NCBI GenBank assembly: GCA_023245355.1
Contig: JAHFKN010000003.1
Coordinates: 1 to 55,006, forward strand
Source: Candidatus Gottesmanbacteria bacterium
Lineage (GTDB): Bacteria > Patescibacteriota > Microgenomatia > UBA10105 > UBA927
Reading direction: 5' to 3'
DNA: 55,006 bases
The position numbers and the translations under genes were made by a program. Below are positions 7,724 through 16,361 of this stretch, piece by piece. Below the pieces are notes generated by a model, which worked only from the letters and a program-made list of their open reading frames with translations, did not search any database and was not told the DNA's origin. Every line of letters begins with the position of its first letter. Position 1 is the first letter of the stretch.

Positions 7724-7954
7724 TTATTCCCCGTCGTCAAAATCGCCGTTGCTTACCGCATCCACGATAAACACCGTGCGCAGTATCTCTTCTTTGGAAG
7801 GCGAACTTTTGGGTTGTCTGCGGCGTCTGCTGAGATGGAATTCAGATGCTTCGAGGCGCAAATGTGCAAATTGGGTAAGCGAACGGGTCGCGCGTCCTTT
7901 AAACGGGATAATGAGCACGACTTCCTCTTTTGTTTCGTTTTCTGTGGTAATCAC
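7724..7954 (-). CDS. Hypothetical protein, 76 residues, GTG start
   Basis: A short protein with a beta segment (EEVVLIIPFKGRATRS), a basic centre (LSRRRRQPKS) and an acidic end (NGDFDDGE). A longer frame up to 8119 runs through the tRNA-Pro gene and is rejected. GTG 7954 fits because TATAAT (7961-7966, minus strand) ends six bases before it. No family recognised. Confidence 0.5.
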   Translation of the reverse strand: MITTENETKEEVVLIIPFKGRATRSLTQFAHLRLEASEFHLSRRRRQPKSSPSKEEILRTVFIVDAVSNGDFDDGE

Positions 7955-7985
7955 TCCTGTATTATATCTCACATGTAAAGATAAG

Positions 7986-8058
7986 TCGGGGTAGTGAGAC
8001 TCGAACTCACGACCTCTTCGTCCCGAACGAAGCGCACTACCAACTGTGCCATACCCCG
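7986..8058 (-). tRNA. tRNA-Pro (anticodon CGG)
   Basis: A 73-nt cloverleaf. Acceptor CGGGGTA pairs with TACCCCG, discriminator A. The anticodon stem is CTTCG/CGAAG around loop TTCGGGA, and the T arm has GTTCGAGTC. The 3' CCA is not encoded. It reads CCG codons. Confidence 0.95.
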
Positions 8059-8111
8059 CAAGATGATGGTATTGTAGCATAATTTTGCGGTAGAATAGGG
8101 AAAGTCTTTTT

Positions 8112-8183
8112 GCCTCCATAGCTCAATGGATAGAGCAGGCCCGTCCTAAGGGCAAGATGAGGGTTCGATTCCTTCTGGGGGCA
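8112..8183 (+). tRNA. tRNA-Arg (anticodon CCT)
   Basis: A 72-nt cloverleaf. Acceptor GCCTCCA pairs with TGGGGGC including one G-U pair, discriminator A. The anticodon loop GTCCTAA lies between GCCC and GGGC, and the T loop has GTTCGATTC. The 3' CCA is not encoded. It reads AGG codons. It is divergent from tRNA-Pro with 53 bases between them. Confidence 0.95.
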
Positions 8184-8207
8184 CAAGCGTAATTATGGGA
8201 GAGTGCG

Positions 8208-8495
8208 TTACATCGACACTTTGCGGAGTATATCTCCTAAGAATTTCCGGGTGACATTGATCGGTTCCTCATTGGTAACGTTTCTGCCAACGTAAATGAC
8301 GAATTCTTCGTAATTCGCACCACACCCCAGTGCTGAGCGGTGATCCTGTTCGCGCCGGACCGGAGAATAATCTCCCATAAATCCACGGGTGCAGATGTCT
8401 ACAACGCGTTCTACGTGTTGTGGGCTGGCTTCCGGAAAATACGTCGCCATATGTCGTATGGCTAAGCGTTTGCGCTCCCGTTCACGGATTGGCAT
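8208..8495 (-). CDS. Hypothetical protein, 95 residues
   Basis: It starts MPIRERERKRLAIRHM and contains FPEASPQHVERVVDICTRG, probably helical, then a beta-like EEFVIYVGRNV. ATG 8495 is preferred over 8543 because TACAAT (8501-8506, minus strand) ends five bases before it and this removes an overlap with the gene at 8509. It follows 8509-8886 on the same strand. No family recognised. Confidence 0.5.
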   Translation of the reverse strand: MPIRERERKRLAIRHMATYFPEASPQHVERVVDICTRGFMGDYSPVRREQDHRSALGCGANYEEFVIYVGRNVTNEEPINVTRKFLGDILRKVSM

Positions 8496-8508
8496 AGGAA
8501 ATTGTATG

Positions 8509-8886
8509 TTATGAAAGCGCTCTATCGGAATGTGTACGTGCATGCATCATGGTCTGAAATACCGAAATGGCGTACCAAAATAGTTTTGCTTTTTGAAAGG
8601 TGCGGTCCGCTTCTTCATGAAATGTGCGGGGGACACCGAGTACATCGTTGTGTGCTCTTTGACGCCAGCTAATTTGGATTGCGACGTGGCCGGAAGGAAC
8701 AATAGGATTGGTTTCAAACCCGAGTGCACACGGCCGTTGCCCTGCATATGCTAATTGGCGTATGGTAAGCGCATTCCATTGGCGTTTGCGGGCCGTATGT
8801 TCCATTGCAGCGGCCCGGGCGATGGGTACGTGGACGATTCCCGTTTCGCCGGATATGAGAGATCGGTCCGTTTCCTGGGTTATCAT
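8509..8886 (-). CDS. Hypothetical protein, 125 residues
   Basis: It contains GIVHVPIARAAAMEH, QLAYAGQRPCALGFETNP and a VAIQISWRQR strand, ending with a helical FHEEADRTFQKAKLFWYAISVFQ region. It is third-last in a run of three minus-strand orphan genes (9185 down to 8208) with gaps of only 5 and 13 bases, so they may be one operon. No family recognised. Confidence 0.5.
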   Translation of the reverse strand: MITQETDRSLISGETGIVHVPIARAAAMEHTARKRQWNALTIRQLAYAGQRPCALGFETNPIVPSGHVAIQISWRQRAHNDVLGVPRTFHEEADRTFQKAKLFWYAISVFQTMMHARTHSDRALS

Positions 8887-8891
8887 AGGGA

Positions 8892-9185
8892 TTACTGGAT
8901 TTTTCCTTTGCCACCGCGGAAGTTCGTGTGTTTAAAAATGCGTTCGTAGGCTGATTCATCCAATCCGGATAAACTGACCGATGTTCCTTGTTTTCTGCGC
9001 GGACGGACGAGTCCTTCCTGTTGCCCGGTAAAACCGTTAACGATTGGAAGATCCTCTCCGAGTGCGTCTGCGGCTTCCTGTGCATGTTTTGCAGCGGTTT
9101 CAAGTGACTCCTCATGTGACATGCCAAACGTAAATGTCGCTCCGACCGGGCCTGCGTGCTCTTTTCTTCTGCGTGGATGTTTCAT
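8892..9185 (-). CDS. Hypothetical protein, 97 residues
   Basis: It has a basic N-terminus (KHPRRRKEH), a helical centre (SLETAAKHAQEAADALG) and a Gly/Arg/Lys-rich end (TNFRGGKGKIQ). A TATAAA box ends about nine bases before ATG 9185. It is first in the minus-strand orphan run. No family recognised. Confidence 0.5.
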   Translation of the reverse strand: MKHPRRRKEHAGPVGATFTFGMSHEESLETAAKHAQEAADALGEDLPIVNGFTGQQEGLVRPRRKQGTSVSLSGLDESAYERIFKHTNFRGGKGKIQ

Positions 9186-9249
9186 AATCGGTGTTTATAC
9201 CACGTTTTGGGCTTCTGGACAATACAGAACCCTTTAGGGGAAGGTGTGA

Positions 9250-10503
9250 TTACCGGAGATTGATAAGATATAGATTATTGACGGCAGAGGCTGCGCTGTT
9301 TAGGTTCGTTAAAATAACTAATTTTCCTCCCGAAGCCCAAGGCACGGCAAATGCGTCCCAGAATGGCCCTGCGTAGGCAGTTCTGCGGTTTGCGCCGTCA
9401 TAGTCCATAATTTCCACTTTGTCTTTCATGACGACGACAAGGTGCCGTGATGTCGGAAGCCAGTGAAGGACAGAGGATACGTCAAAGGGTAGTATGGGCG
9501 CTGTTTTGCTGACAGGAGTGGGGGCAAGGAGGTTGGATTTTGCCACCTGGTAGTTGCGGTCTTCTTTGATGTCATATACGTACACGGTACCAGGTACCAG
9601 CGTCCGTGTTTCTTCTGTCGGATTCGGTCCGATAAGCGCGGGGGTGATAATTTGAGGTAATACCGCTGCGGCGGTTGCTTCATAGAGAATTTTGGTTTCA
9701 TCGGGAGATAACGAGAGTAGTTTTGCAGACGCACTCGCCATGTCGGTAAACAGCTCGGGAACGGTGACTAATTGTTCTTTCATCCGCTGATCTTTGATCT
9801 TTTGCCAATTAGTTTGTAATAGTTTGATATTGGAAACGACCTCCGGATTTTCATTTGTCTGATCTGCAGCGAGAAGATAGTTTGTCAGAGGGGCTGTCGT
9901 TACCAATATTTCTTTGCTGTCAGGAGACCAGGTAAGTGTTGCTTTGGAGAAATTAACCGTGCCGGATTTTGCTACCTGGCGTGCATCACGGTTAAGTCCT
10001 AACGGTTTATCGACAATATCAAGTACCCATACGCCCGGCTTCGTACTGGCGAGCGCCGCGGATGTAGTGGCTGTTGTTTGATTCGGAATGATATATGCGA
10101 GTTTGGAACCATCCGGTGAAAGCGAAGGATTGACCACACCGCTTGCGGTAAGAGCCGTGAGACTCGGATTGATCGGCAGAAGGAGTGCCTCTGCTTTTGC
10201 CACGACCTCACCCTGCACTTTCATGCGTTTATGCCACGATTGAAATCCGTCTTTGGCAATGGTGACGTTATACCAGCCGGGAGGTAACGTGAGGGTTGCC
10301 TGCGTGGCGGTTTTTATTTTGTCGTCAATGATAATTTGGGCGCCTGATGGGTCTGATTGAAGTACAATGAGTCCGGTCGGTTGCACGGATCCGTCCGTGC
10401 GCAATCTGTATCCGCGTCCGTATGCAATAATGGAAGCGGCAACGCCGAGAATGATACATACAGTAACAAAAGGTATCAGAAATGATCGGATTTTTGCAGT
10501 CAT
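9250..10503 (-). CDS. Membrane-anchored PEGA-domain protein with beta-propeller-like repeats
   Basis: A 417-residue protein. One membrane segment (about residues 8-28) is followed by a PEGA domain at about 43-100: GLIVLQSDPSGAQIIIDD, then LPPGWYNVTIAKDGFQSW. The rest contains TolB/WD40-like blade signatures: NPSLSPDGSKLAYI, LTWSPDSKEILV, SLSPDETKILY and LHWLPTSRHLVVV. PEGA domains are found on surface proteins. The protein is probably anchored with the propeller outside. It is divergent from mreB; a TATACT on the minus strand at 10530-10535 may serve it. Confidence 0.8.
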   Translation of the reverse strand: MTAKIRSFLIPFVTVCIILGVAASIIAYGRGYRLRTDGSVQPTGLIVLQSDPSGAQIIIDDKIKTATQATLTLPPGWYNVTIAKDGFQSWHKRMKVQGEVVAKAEALLLPINPSLTALTASGVVNPSLSPDGSKLAYIIPNQTTATTSAALASTKPGVWVLDIVDKPLGLNRDARQVAKSGTVNFSKATLTWSPDSKEILVTTAPLTNYLLAADQTNENPEVVSNIKLLQTNWQKIKDQRMKEQLVTVPELFTDMASASAKLLSLSPDETKILYEATAAAVLPQIITPALIGPNPTEETRTLVPGTVYVYDIKEDRNYQVAKSNLLAPTPVSKTAPILPFDVSSVLHWLPTSRHLVVVMKDKVEIMDYDGANRRTAYAGPFWDAFAVPWASGGKLVILTNLNSAASAVNNLYLINLR

Positions 10504-10560
10504 AAAATATACGAGGTGTAAGCCGCCATAGTATACCGCACATTATGATAGAATGCCATT

Positions 10561-11631
10561 ATGTTCGGTCTCACTAAGCGTCTCGGTATAGATTTAGGCA
10601 CGGCAAACTCCGTCGTTTGGTTGGCCGGTACCGGGGTAGTCCTCAATGAACCTACGGTAGTAGCCGTTACAACCGATGACGGGCGGGTTGTTGCCGTCGG
10701 CAATGAAGCCAAAGAAATGCTCGGCAGGACCCCTGGTAATATCATGGCAAGCCGGCCGATGCGTGACGGCGTGATCGCGGATTATCGTATCACGGAGGCG
10801 ATGCTTTCGCATTTTATCGACCGGGCGGTCGGCAGAAACCGTATTTTTAAGCCGGAAGTCATGATTTGCGTGCCTACCGGCGCCAGTCAGGTAGAGCGCA
10901 GGGCGGTAATAGACGCGACGCTGGCCGCAGGAGCGAAAGTTGCGTATCTCATCGAAGAACCTCTTGCTGCTGCAATCGGAGCGAAAATTCCCATTGCTCA
11001 GGCGAGCGGGCACATGATCGTCGATATGGGAGGGGGGAGTACAGAGGCCGCCGTGATCTCTTTAGGAGGCGTTGTGGTCCATAAAAGCGCGCGGGTGGCA
11101 GGAAATAAGCTTGATGAGGCGATAGCAAACTATGTCAAAAAGAATTTTAACCTCATAATCGGTGAACGGATGGCAGAGGCAATCAAAATTACGATCGGTG
11201 ACGCAGTAGAGCATAATCCGAAGCCGTCTGAGCTTTCCGATAAACGGGGGAAACCTGCAGCAGCCGGCAGTGAACCATCCATACATACCATGGAAGTGCG
11301 CGGTCGCGACGCGATAACCGGGTTGCCGCGGATTATCCAGTTAACACGGGCAGAAGTGACAGCCGCAATTGCACCGGTTTTACATCTTGTCATCAATGCC
11401 ATAAAAAGCGTGCTTGAGGAAACACCGCCTGAGCTTGCTGCCGATATTATAGACAAGGGAATCGTTATGGCCGGCGGGACCAGTTTACTTCGGAATTTTG
11501 ATAAATTGGTTACCCAAATGACCGGCGTACCGGCGCATATTGCCGATGAGCCGCTCCTTTGTGTAGTCCGGGGAACCGGCGTCGCGATAGAAAATATCGA
11601 ATTGTACAAGCGGAGTATTAGTAAGAAATAG
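10561..11631 (+). CDS. mreB: Rod shape-determining protein MreB
   Basis: An actin-like ATPase that forms membrane-bound filaments guiding cell-wall synthesis. The phosphate-1 loop DLGTANS is at residues 11-17, phosphate-2 is DMGGGSTE near 154, and the adenosine motif GIVMAGGTSLL near 301. Length 356 is slightly above usual: an extra stretch of about 25 residues (EHNPKPSELSDKRG and following) lies after the IGDAVE region. A TATGAT box ends 11 bases before ATG 10561. No mreC or mreD follows, so the gene stands alone here. Confidence 0.95.
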   Translation: MFGLTKRLGIDLGTANSVVWLAGTGVVLNEPTVVAVTTDDGRVVAVGNEAKEMLGRTPGNIMASRPMRDGVIADYRITEAMLSHFIDRAVGRNRIFKPEVMICVPTGASQVERRAVIDATLAAGAKVAYLIEEPLAAAIGAKIPIAQASGHMIVDMGGGSTEAAVISLGGVVVHKSARVAGNKLDEAIANYVKKNFNLIIGERMAEAIKITIGDAVEHNPKPSELSDKRGKPAAAGSEPSIHTMEVRGRDAITGLPRIIQLTRAEVTAAIAPVLHLVINAIKSVLEETPPELAADIIDKGIVMAGGTSLLRNFDKLVTQMTGVPAHIADEPLLCVVRGTGVAIENIELYKRSISKK

Positions 11632-11839
11632 CCCCTAGTAATTAGCAATGTGAGTGAAATTGTCTAAAATCGGTGAAAATGCGGGAAATACAGAAATTTG
11701 CTAAAATACCTTATAGTTATTTTATCTCCACAAAGGAAACGGGATGAGTTTTATGGATATTTTGTATAGAGTTTTTTGTGTTCAATCTATAGAATTATTG
11801 CAAAAAAATATCAATTAATATTGTATTTCGTAAACTATT

Positions 11840-12703
11840 ATGAGCCTTGATTATCAGAAAATACTAAATATTCATATAACGACAGCCCCCAGGGAAGTAA
11901 TCCTAGAAGAAATTAAAAAGTACCTATTTCCGGGCGGAGACGGGACCGTCAAAAAAACAAAAAATAGTGTGAAACCCCTGGTTATCGTGACACCAAACCC
12001 CGAGCAAATCGTATTTGCACGGGTACACCCGTTATTTCGTGATATATTGAATCGGGCCGATGTGGCGCTCCCGGACGGAATAGGAATCATCGGAGCCAGC
12101 CGGTTTCTTTTTCCAAAGATGCGGGAAGGGGCGCAAAAGCCGATTACAGAGAGAATTCCCGGAGTGGAGTTTGTAGAGAGCCTGGCTGCGATAGCATCAA
12201 AGCGGGGCACCAGGATAGGACTTATAGGGGGTTCCGATGGTTTAGCAGTCAGGGCTTTAGAGTGCTTGCAGGCACGGTATCCGGGACTGACCGGCTGGGC
12301 AGAATCCGGTCCGGTACTGAAGCAGGACTCTCCGGCACAGATTGACGCACTTGGTAACGACTATTGGTCCGGGCTGGTTCGGAAAATCCGGACGCACCGT
12401 ATACAAATACTTTTTGTCGGCTTAGGAGCACCCAAACAGGAGTATGTTATAGACCGGCTGGTACGCGAATTTGAATCGGCAAAGATATCCGATCCCGTTG
12501 TCATGATGTCGGTAGGGGGGACATTTAATATTCTGGCGGGAACACTGAAGCGTGCACCACAAGTTGTTAGATCGATAGGGTTTGAGTGGTTTTGGCGGTT
12601 ACTTCAGGAACCATGGCGGTGGAAGCGGCAAATAGCGTTACTGCAGTTTGTCTGGTTGGTTTTGTATGAAAGATTTGTTTCCTCTCCCCGAAAGCGGGTA
12701 TAA
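11840..12703 (+). CDS. WecG/TagA/CpsF-family glycosyltransferase (GT26)
   Basis: Family members add N-acetylmannosamine or its uronate to a polyprenyl-linked sugar during teichoic acid, ECA or capsule synthesis. The protein has 287 residues. Characteristic parts are VTPNPEQIVFAR, ALPDGIGIIGASRFL, GLIGGSDG, ILFVGLGAPKQEYVI and VGGTFNILAG, with the C-terminal helix GFEWFWRLLQEPWRWKRQ that contacts the membrane. The TagA catalytic Asp corresponds to the NRADVALPDG region. It opens the glycan region. The substrate cannot be told from sequence. Confidence 0.9.
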   Translation: MSLDYQKILNIHITTAPREVILEEIKKYLFPGGDGTVKKTKNSVKPLVIVTPNPEQIVFARVHPLFRDILNRADVALPDGIGIIGASRFLFPKMREGAQKPITERIPGVEFVESLAAIASKRGTRIGLIGGSDGLAVRALECLQARYPGLTGWAESGPVLKQDSPAQIDALGNDYWSGLVRKIRTHRIQILFVGLGAPKQEYVIDRLVREFESAKISDPVVMMSVGGTFNILAGTLKRAPQVVRSIGFEWFWRLLQEPWRWKRQIALLQFVWLVLYERFVSSPRKRV

Positions 12704-12974
12704 CGTGTGAGACCAGTGTACAGAAGAAAGATCCGTATAAAGGACTTAGAGATGCAAACGTACATGGCATCAACATGCCGAACGTCGGGGACTCGGTGAG
12801 AAATAAAGCCCATAATTTCTTATTTATACATACATTGATATAGATAATATTATTCTGGTGTAGAAATAGTATTTTCAAGCCCGTCACTATATCTTATTCA
12901 TACTATTCTGATACACCTATATATCTGGTTCAGCAAGAATATTCATGATATACTTCCCGTTTGCCGGAGAGCAT

Positions 12975-13286
12975 ATGAATGTAAAATGTGAAAATATTTC
13001 GTGTCTGTTAAATCAGTTGGGTGACTGTTTCGGTGCGAAGTTTTTGAGCAGACAGCCCACAGCCTTACAAAGTGATGCATTTTGGCAATCTGCCGCAGAA
13101 GAAGAGAATGCGCGAAGGAAACCCATGAACACAGCTCCGGTACAGGCAGAATTTCTCCGCCGGGAGCATATCAAGGATACGCGTCATGCGTGGCAGGTGA
13201 CACGGAGAACACATTGCAGACGACAGGATCGCACTCTAAGGAACGCGCTCAAGGCGTACGATGTCGTAGCAACCCCGTATTTATAA
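12975..13286 (+). CDS. Hypothetical protein, 103 residues
   Basis: It begins MNVKCENISCLLNQLGDCFG, with Cys spaced as in a small metal- or disulfide-binding motif, and becomes strongly basic (RRTHCRRQDRTLRN). A TATACT (12949-12954) and a GGAGAG tract precede ATG 12975; an ATG at 12945 would add ten residues. No family recognised. Confidence 0.4.
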   Translation: MNVKCENISCLLNQLGDCFGAKFLSRQPTALQSDAFWQSAAEEENARRKPMNTAPVQAEFLRREHIKDTRHAWQVTRRTHCRRQDRTLRNALKAYDVVATPYL

Positions 13287-13296
13287 CTAACCTCCT

Positions 13297-13608
13297 ATGA
13301 CAACACGAGTCGCGTGCCACCAAGGAAAAGAACGAAGCGTTGTTATAGCCGGGTTATACAGGGAAGCGGGGCGCGATTGGGAATCATTTGACGGCGGCAT
13401 CGAACGGATGATCACATTGAGCGAAAGAGAGATACGACGGGAAATCAAGCGAAATGATGATGTGATTTTGATTTGCGAACCCTGGGGAAGTTGGGATCCT
13501 CAACTGAAAGCGGTAGAACAAGCCGAAGAGCTACTTGCCCGTGCGGGCCGGAGATACAGCCGGTCGACCACGACTGATCTGATGAAGGCATTGATAGGGA
13601 GACGATGA
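13297..13608 (+). CDS. Hypothetical protein, 103 residues
   Basis: An alpha/beta protein. SVVIAGLYREAGRDW and DVILICEPWGSWDPQLKAV look like strand-helix units, and the C-terminus (ARAGRRYSRSTTTDLMKALIGRR) is basic. It lies ten bases after the previous gene and upstream of a GT4 gene. No family recognised. Confidence 0.5.
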   Translation: MTTRVACHQGKERSVVIAGLYREAGRDWESFDGGIERMITLSEREIRREIKRNDDVILICEPWGSWDPQLKAVEQAEELLARAGRRYSRSTTTDLMKALIGRR

Positions 13609-13667
13609 ATACGGGAAACGCGGCGTTCATATGCGGTATTTACGCATGGTGTGTTACGACGATCTTC

Positions 13668-13697
13668 TTGTGAGTCGGGCAGGGTGTGAGGTATAAT
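13668..13697 (+). promoter_or_regulatory. Promoter of the GT4 gene at 13707
   Basis: TTGTGA (13668-13673), an 18-bp spacer and TATAAT (13692-13697). The ATG at 13707 begins ten bases past the box, at or near the expected transcription start. Confidence 0.65.
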
Positions 13698-13706
13698 TAC
13701 GTGATC

Positions 13707-14921
13707 ATGCGGATCCTGTATTTACAGACGTTTCCGTTTTGGGGAAGCGGCTCGGGCACATACGCGAGGCATCTGGCTTCGGAAGTAGGCCGCCGTCACA
13801 AAGTCGCCATTCTTGCTCCTGATACCAGGCCTATCGAACGGGCCAAACTTTATTCCGTAACCTTACCGTTTCCCGTTGCGTTTACCGGACATCCCGAATG
13901 GCCGGACTGTAAACTCTATACGCAGCTTACCAACGATGAGATTTACCGTGTATATAAAGCACTGCTGGAGTCTGCAATAGCAGCAGTTGTGGATTTCAGA
14001 CCGGATATCATCCATGTACATCACGCGTTTCCGTTTTCGTGGGCAGCAGCATTTATCAAGGATTTTTATAATATTCCCTATGTCGTCACCATTCACGGTT
14101 CGGAATTACCGTCTATGGAAAAGGAAAAGCGGTTCACGAGAGCCACCTATTATGCCATGTATAGAGCCAAACAAATATTTCCTAACTCCGGGTATACCAG
14201 AGACTGGTTCCTTCGGATTTTTAAGGGTAATTTCCATGAGAAATGCCGGGTAATACCGGGAGGAGTCAACGTAGATAAATTCGTGTATTCTGAATCCGGC
14301 GCCAAGTCGGTCGATAAAGAGCTTCATTTACACGGAAAACCAGTGGTTGTATTTGCCGGAAAGCTGACGAAATATAAGGGCGTAGAATTTTTGGTGGGGG
14401 CTGCGAAACATATTCACGGAGAAATTGTAATTTTGGGTGACGGACCGGAGAAACAGCGTCTTCAGGAAAAGGCAACGCAGTTGGGACTCACGAATGTGCA
14501 TTGGGTGGGTCATTTGGGTGCGGGTATTAAAAAATTGGTGCCGTATTATTCCCGTGCAGACGTATTTGTCGCTCCCAGTGTCTGGGACGAGCCGTTAGGA
14601 CTGGTGATACTGGAGGCTATGGCCTGCCAGACGCCGGTTGTTGTTACCAGAAAAGGCGGAATTCCGCTTGCAGTGAAAGAAGGGTATAACGGGTTATTTG
14701 TCCGTGCACGGAACAGTGCTGAGATAGTAGAAAAGGTAAATAAACTTCTCGATAACACGCCGTTGCGGGATAAAATGGGTCAGAATGCCAGAAAATCGGT
14801 GGAAGAGAAATTTTCCTGGGAAACGATCGCGCATAAATTCGAACTTTCCTATATGAAGTATGCCAGGAAACCAAATGCCATAGCGGTTCCCGTCGCGGCG
14901 CCCCTGCCGTTAAAGAAATAA
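13707..14921 (+). CDS. GT4-family glycosyltransferase
   Basis: A retaining GT-B glycosyltransferase of 404 residues that uses a nucleotide-sugar donor. The N-terminal domain starts RILYLQTFPFWGSGSGTYARHL with the Gly-rich acceptor loop. The C-terminal domain has VVVFAGKLTKYKGVEFL, ILGDGPEKQRL, and the donor-binding EPLGLVILEAMACQTPVV, where the two Glu of the EX7E motif are present. Start ATG 13707 follows the nearby promoter. It probably builds a cell-surface glycan with the other transferases. The sugar is not predictable. Confidence 0.92.
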   Translation: MRILYLQTFPFWGSGSGTYARHLASEVGRRHKVAILAPDTRPIERAKLYSVTLPFPVAFTGHPEWPDCKLYTQLTNDEIYRVYKALLESAIAAVVDFRPDIIHVHHAFPFSWAAAFIKDFYNIPYVVTIHGSELPSMEKEKRFTRATYYAMYRAKQIFPNSGYTRDWFLRIFKGNFHEKCRVIPGGVNVDKFVYSESGAKSVDKELHLHGKPVVVFAGKLTKYKGVEFLVGAAKHIHGEIVILGDGPEKQRLQEKATQLGLTNVHWVGHLGAGIKKLVPYYSRADVFVAPSVWDEPLGLVILEAMACQTPVVVTRKGGIPLAVKEGYNGLFVRARNSAEIVEKVNKLLDNTPLRDKMGQNARKSVEEKFSWETIAHKFELSYMKYARKPNAIAVPVAAPLPLKK

Positions 14922-14993
14922 CGCGCGGTAATGTACAAATAGACAATAGCGCGGTATAATAGCCTTTCTTATACATTCAGCTATACCAAAATT

Positions 14994-15227
14994 ATGCGGA
15001 AAACAGCACAGGAAGTACCGGGATATACGATCTACTACTCCGATCCGGGAGAGCTGGACGAAATTATGGCCCAAGGCCATGAATATGATGTCTATAAAAT
15101 AGGCTGGAATGGTCCCAACAGCGGAGCACGGCGTGTTATGTTCACGTCCGACGAGCGGGGCAACCGTCGATTTGAGCGGAAAATGCGCGCCCTCCAATTC
15201 GAAATTCAGGATATAGCGGCTGTCTGA
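14994..15227 (+). CDS. Hypothetical protein, 77 residues
   Basis: A compact protein with GYTIYYSDPGELDEIM, ARRVMFTSDERGNRRFERKMR and an acidic end. A TATACC (14982-14987) ends six bases before ATG 14994. It sits between two GT4 genes. No family recognised. Confidence 0.5.
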   Translation: MRKTAQEVPGYTIYYSDPGELDEIMAQGHEYDVYKIGWNGPNSGARRVMFTSDERGNRRFERKMRALQFEIQDIAAV

Positions 15228-15278
15228 TGCTTCTTTGCCGAGGATGATTTCTTTTCCCGTTTGACTTACACTAATAAT

Positions 15279-16361
15279 ATGAGAATTCTCATATTAGGGT
15301 CTGTCGCGCTTCCCGTGCCGCCGCCGATGCAGGGAGGGACGGAACGGATCGCATATTGGCAGGCGCGCGAGCTGGCAAAACGGGGGCACACGGTGACGCT
15401 TATTGCAGCAAAAGGTTCAAAGGCGGATCCCTCATATGCGCTGGTAGAAATCGGAGGCGGGGATACGGTTGCCGGTTCTTCCAATCATCTGCCGGAATCC
15501 GGTTCGTTTACCGAGGGGAGCCGGAATTTGCGGAAAGAGTTAATCTACATGACGCAGGTTGCCCAATGGATGCTGGATCATGGGAACGCATTCGACATGA
15601 TTCTCAATAATATGCGCGGCGGAGAATCCGTCTTGCTTCCGATTGCTGCACTTCTGAAGCTGCCGTTTGTCACTGTCATGCATTTACCGATATTTGACGG
15701 TCTTGCAGAGCAGTTCCGTTTCTACCGGACACCGGTGATTACTATCAGCAATGCCCAGCGGGCCGGATTTGACGGGATAACGTATGTCGGAACGGTATAT
15801 AACGCGGCGGATTTGGACGAATTGCCGTATCAGGAAAAACCCGGTGATTACCTGCTGATGATGGGGAGTATCGCTCCGCACAAAAATCAAAAAGACGGGA
15901 TATCGGTCGCCAAATCACTTGGGAAAAAAATTATTCTGGCCGGCAAAATCGGAAACCCCGCCTATTGGGAATCCGAAATAGTACCGCTTGTTGACGGGAA
16001 AAACGTCATACATACGGGTGAAATGGGTATCGCGGAAAAAGCAGCACTTCTGGGGGGCGCTGAAGCACTCCTGTTTCCTGTGGTATGGCCGGAGCCGTTC
16101 GGGCTCGTCATGATAGAAGCGCTTGCATGCGGTACGCCGGTAGTAGCATATGGGAACGGTGCGGTGCCTGAGGTCATCACACAGGGGAAGACCGGCTTTG
16201 TGGTTGACCAGTCGCAGGGCGTCGGGGGACTGGCGGTTGCCACGAAGCGTATCGGGGAGATCAGGCGCGCGGATTGCCGGGCAGAGGTAGAGAAGCGGTT
16301 TACGATCGCCCGGATGATTGATAGTCTGGAGCAAGCCCTGACTGCCGTCGTGCATTCATGA
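15279..16361 (+). CDS. GT4-family glycosyltransferase, GGTERI type
   Basis: A GT-B enzyme of 360 residues. The N-terminal motif LPVPPPMQGGTERIAYWQARELAKRGH is characteristic of a subgroup of GT4 proteins. The donor site reads PEPFGLVMIEALACGTPVVAY, followed by VPEVITQGKTGFVVD. It resembles the proteins at 17983 and 19020, including the C-terminal IGEIRRADCRAEVEKRF segment. ATG 15279 is preferred over 15261 because TACACT (15267-15272) ends six bases before it. Its end overlaps the convergent gene at 16356 by six bases. Confidence 0.9.
   Translation: MRILILGSVALPVPPPMQGGTERIAYWQARELAKRGHTVTLIAAKGSKADPSYALVEIGGGDTVAGSSNHLPESGSFTEGSRNLRKELIYMTQVAQWMLDHGNAFDMILNNMRGGESVLLPIAALLKLPFVTVMHLPIFDGLAEQFRFYRTPVITISNAQRAGFDGITYVGTVYNAADLDELPYQEKPGDYLLMMGSIAPHKNQKDGISVAKSLGKKIILAGKIGNPAYWESEIVPLVDGKNVIHTGEMGIAEKAALLGGAEALLFPVVWPEPFGLVMIEALACGTPVVAYGNGAVPEVITQGKTGFVVDQSQGVGGLAVATKRIGEIRRADCRAEVEKRFTIARMIDSLEQALTAVVHS

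Noticed and set aside
7955-8119. N-terminal extension of the minus-strand gene at 7724
   Set aside because: It would be translated through the tRNA-Pro gene; a -10 box supports GTG 7954.
12567-12887. Minus-strand frame overlapping the end of the WecG-like gene
   Set aside because: It overlaps conserved coding sequence and continues into AT-rich intergenic DNA; there is no promoter at the expected distance.
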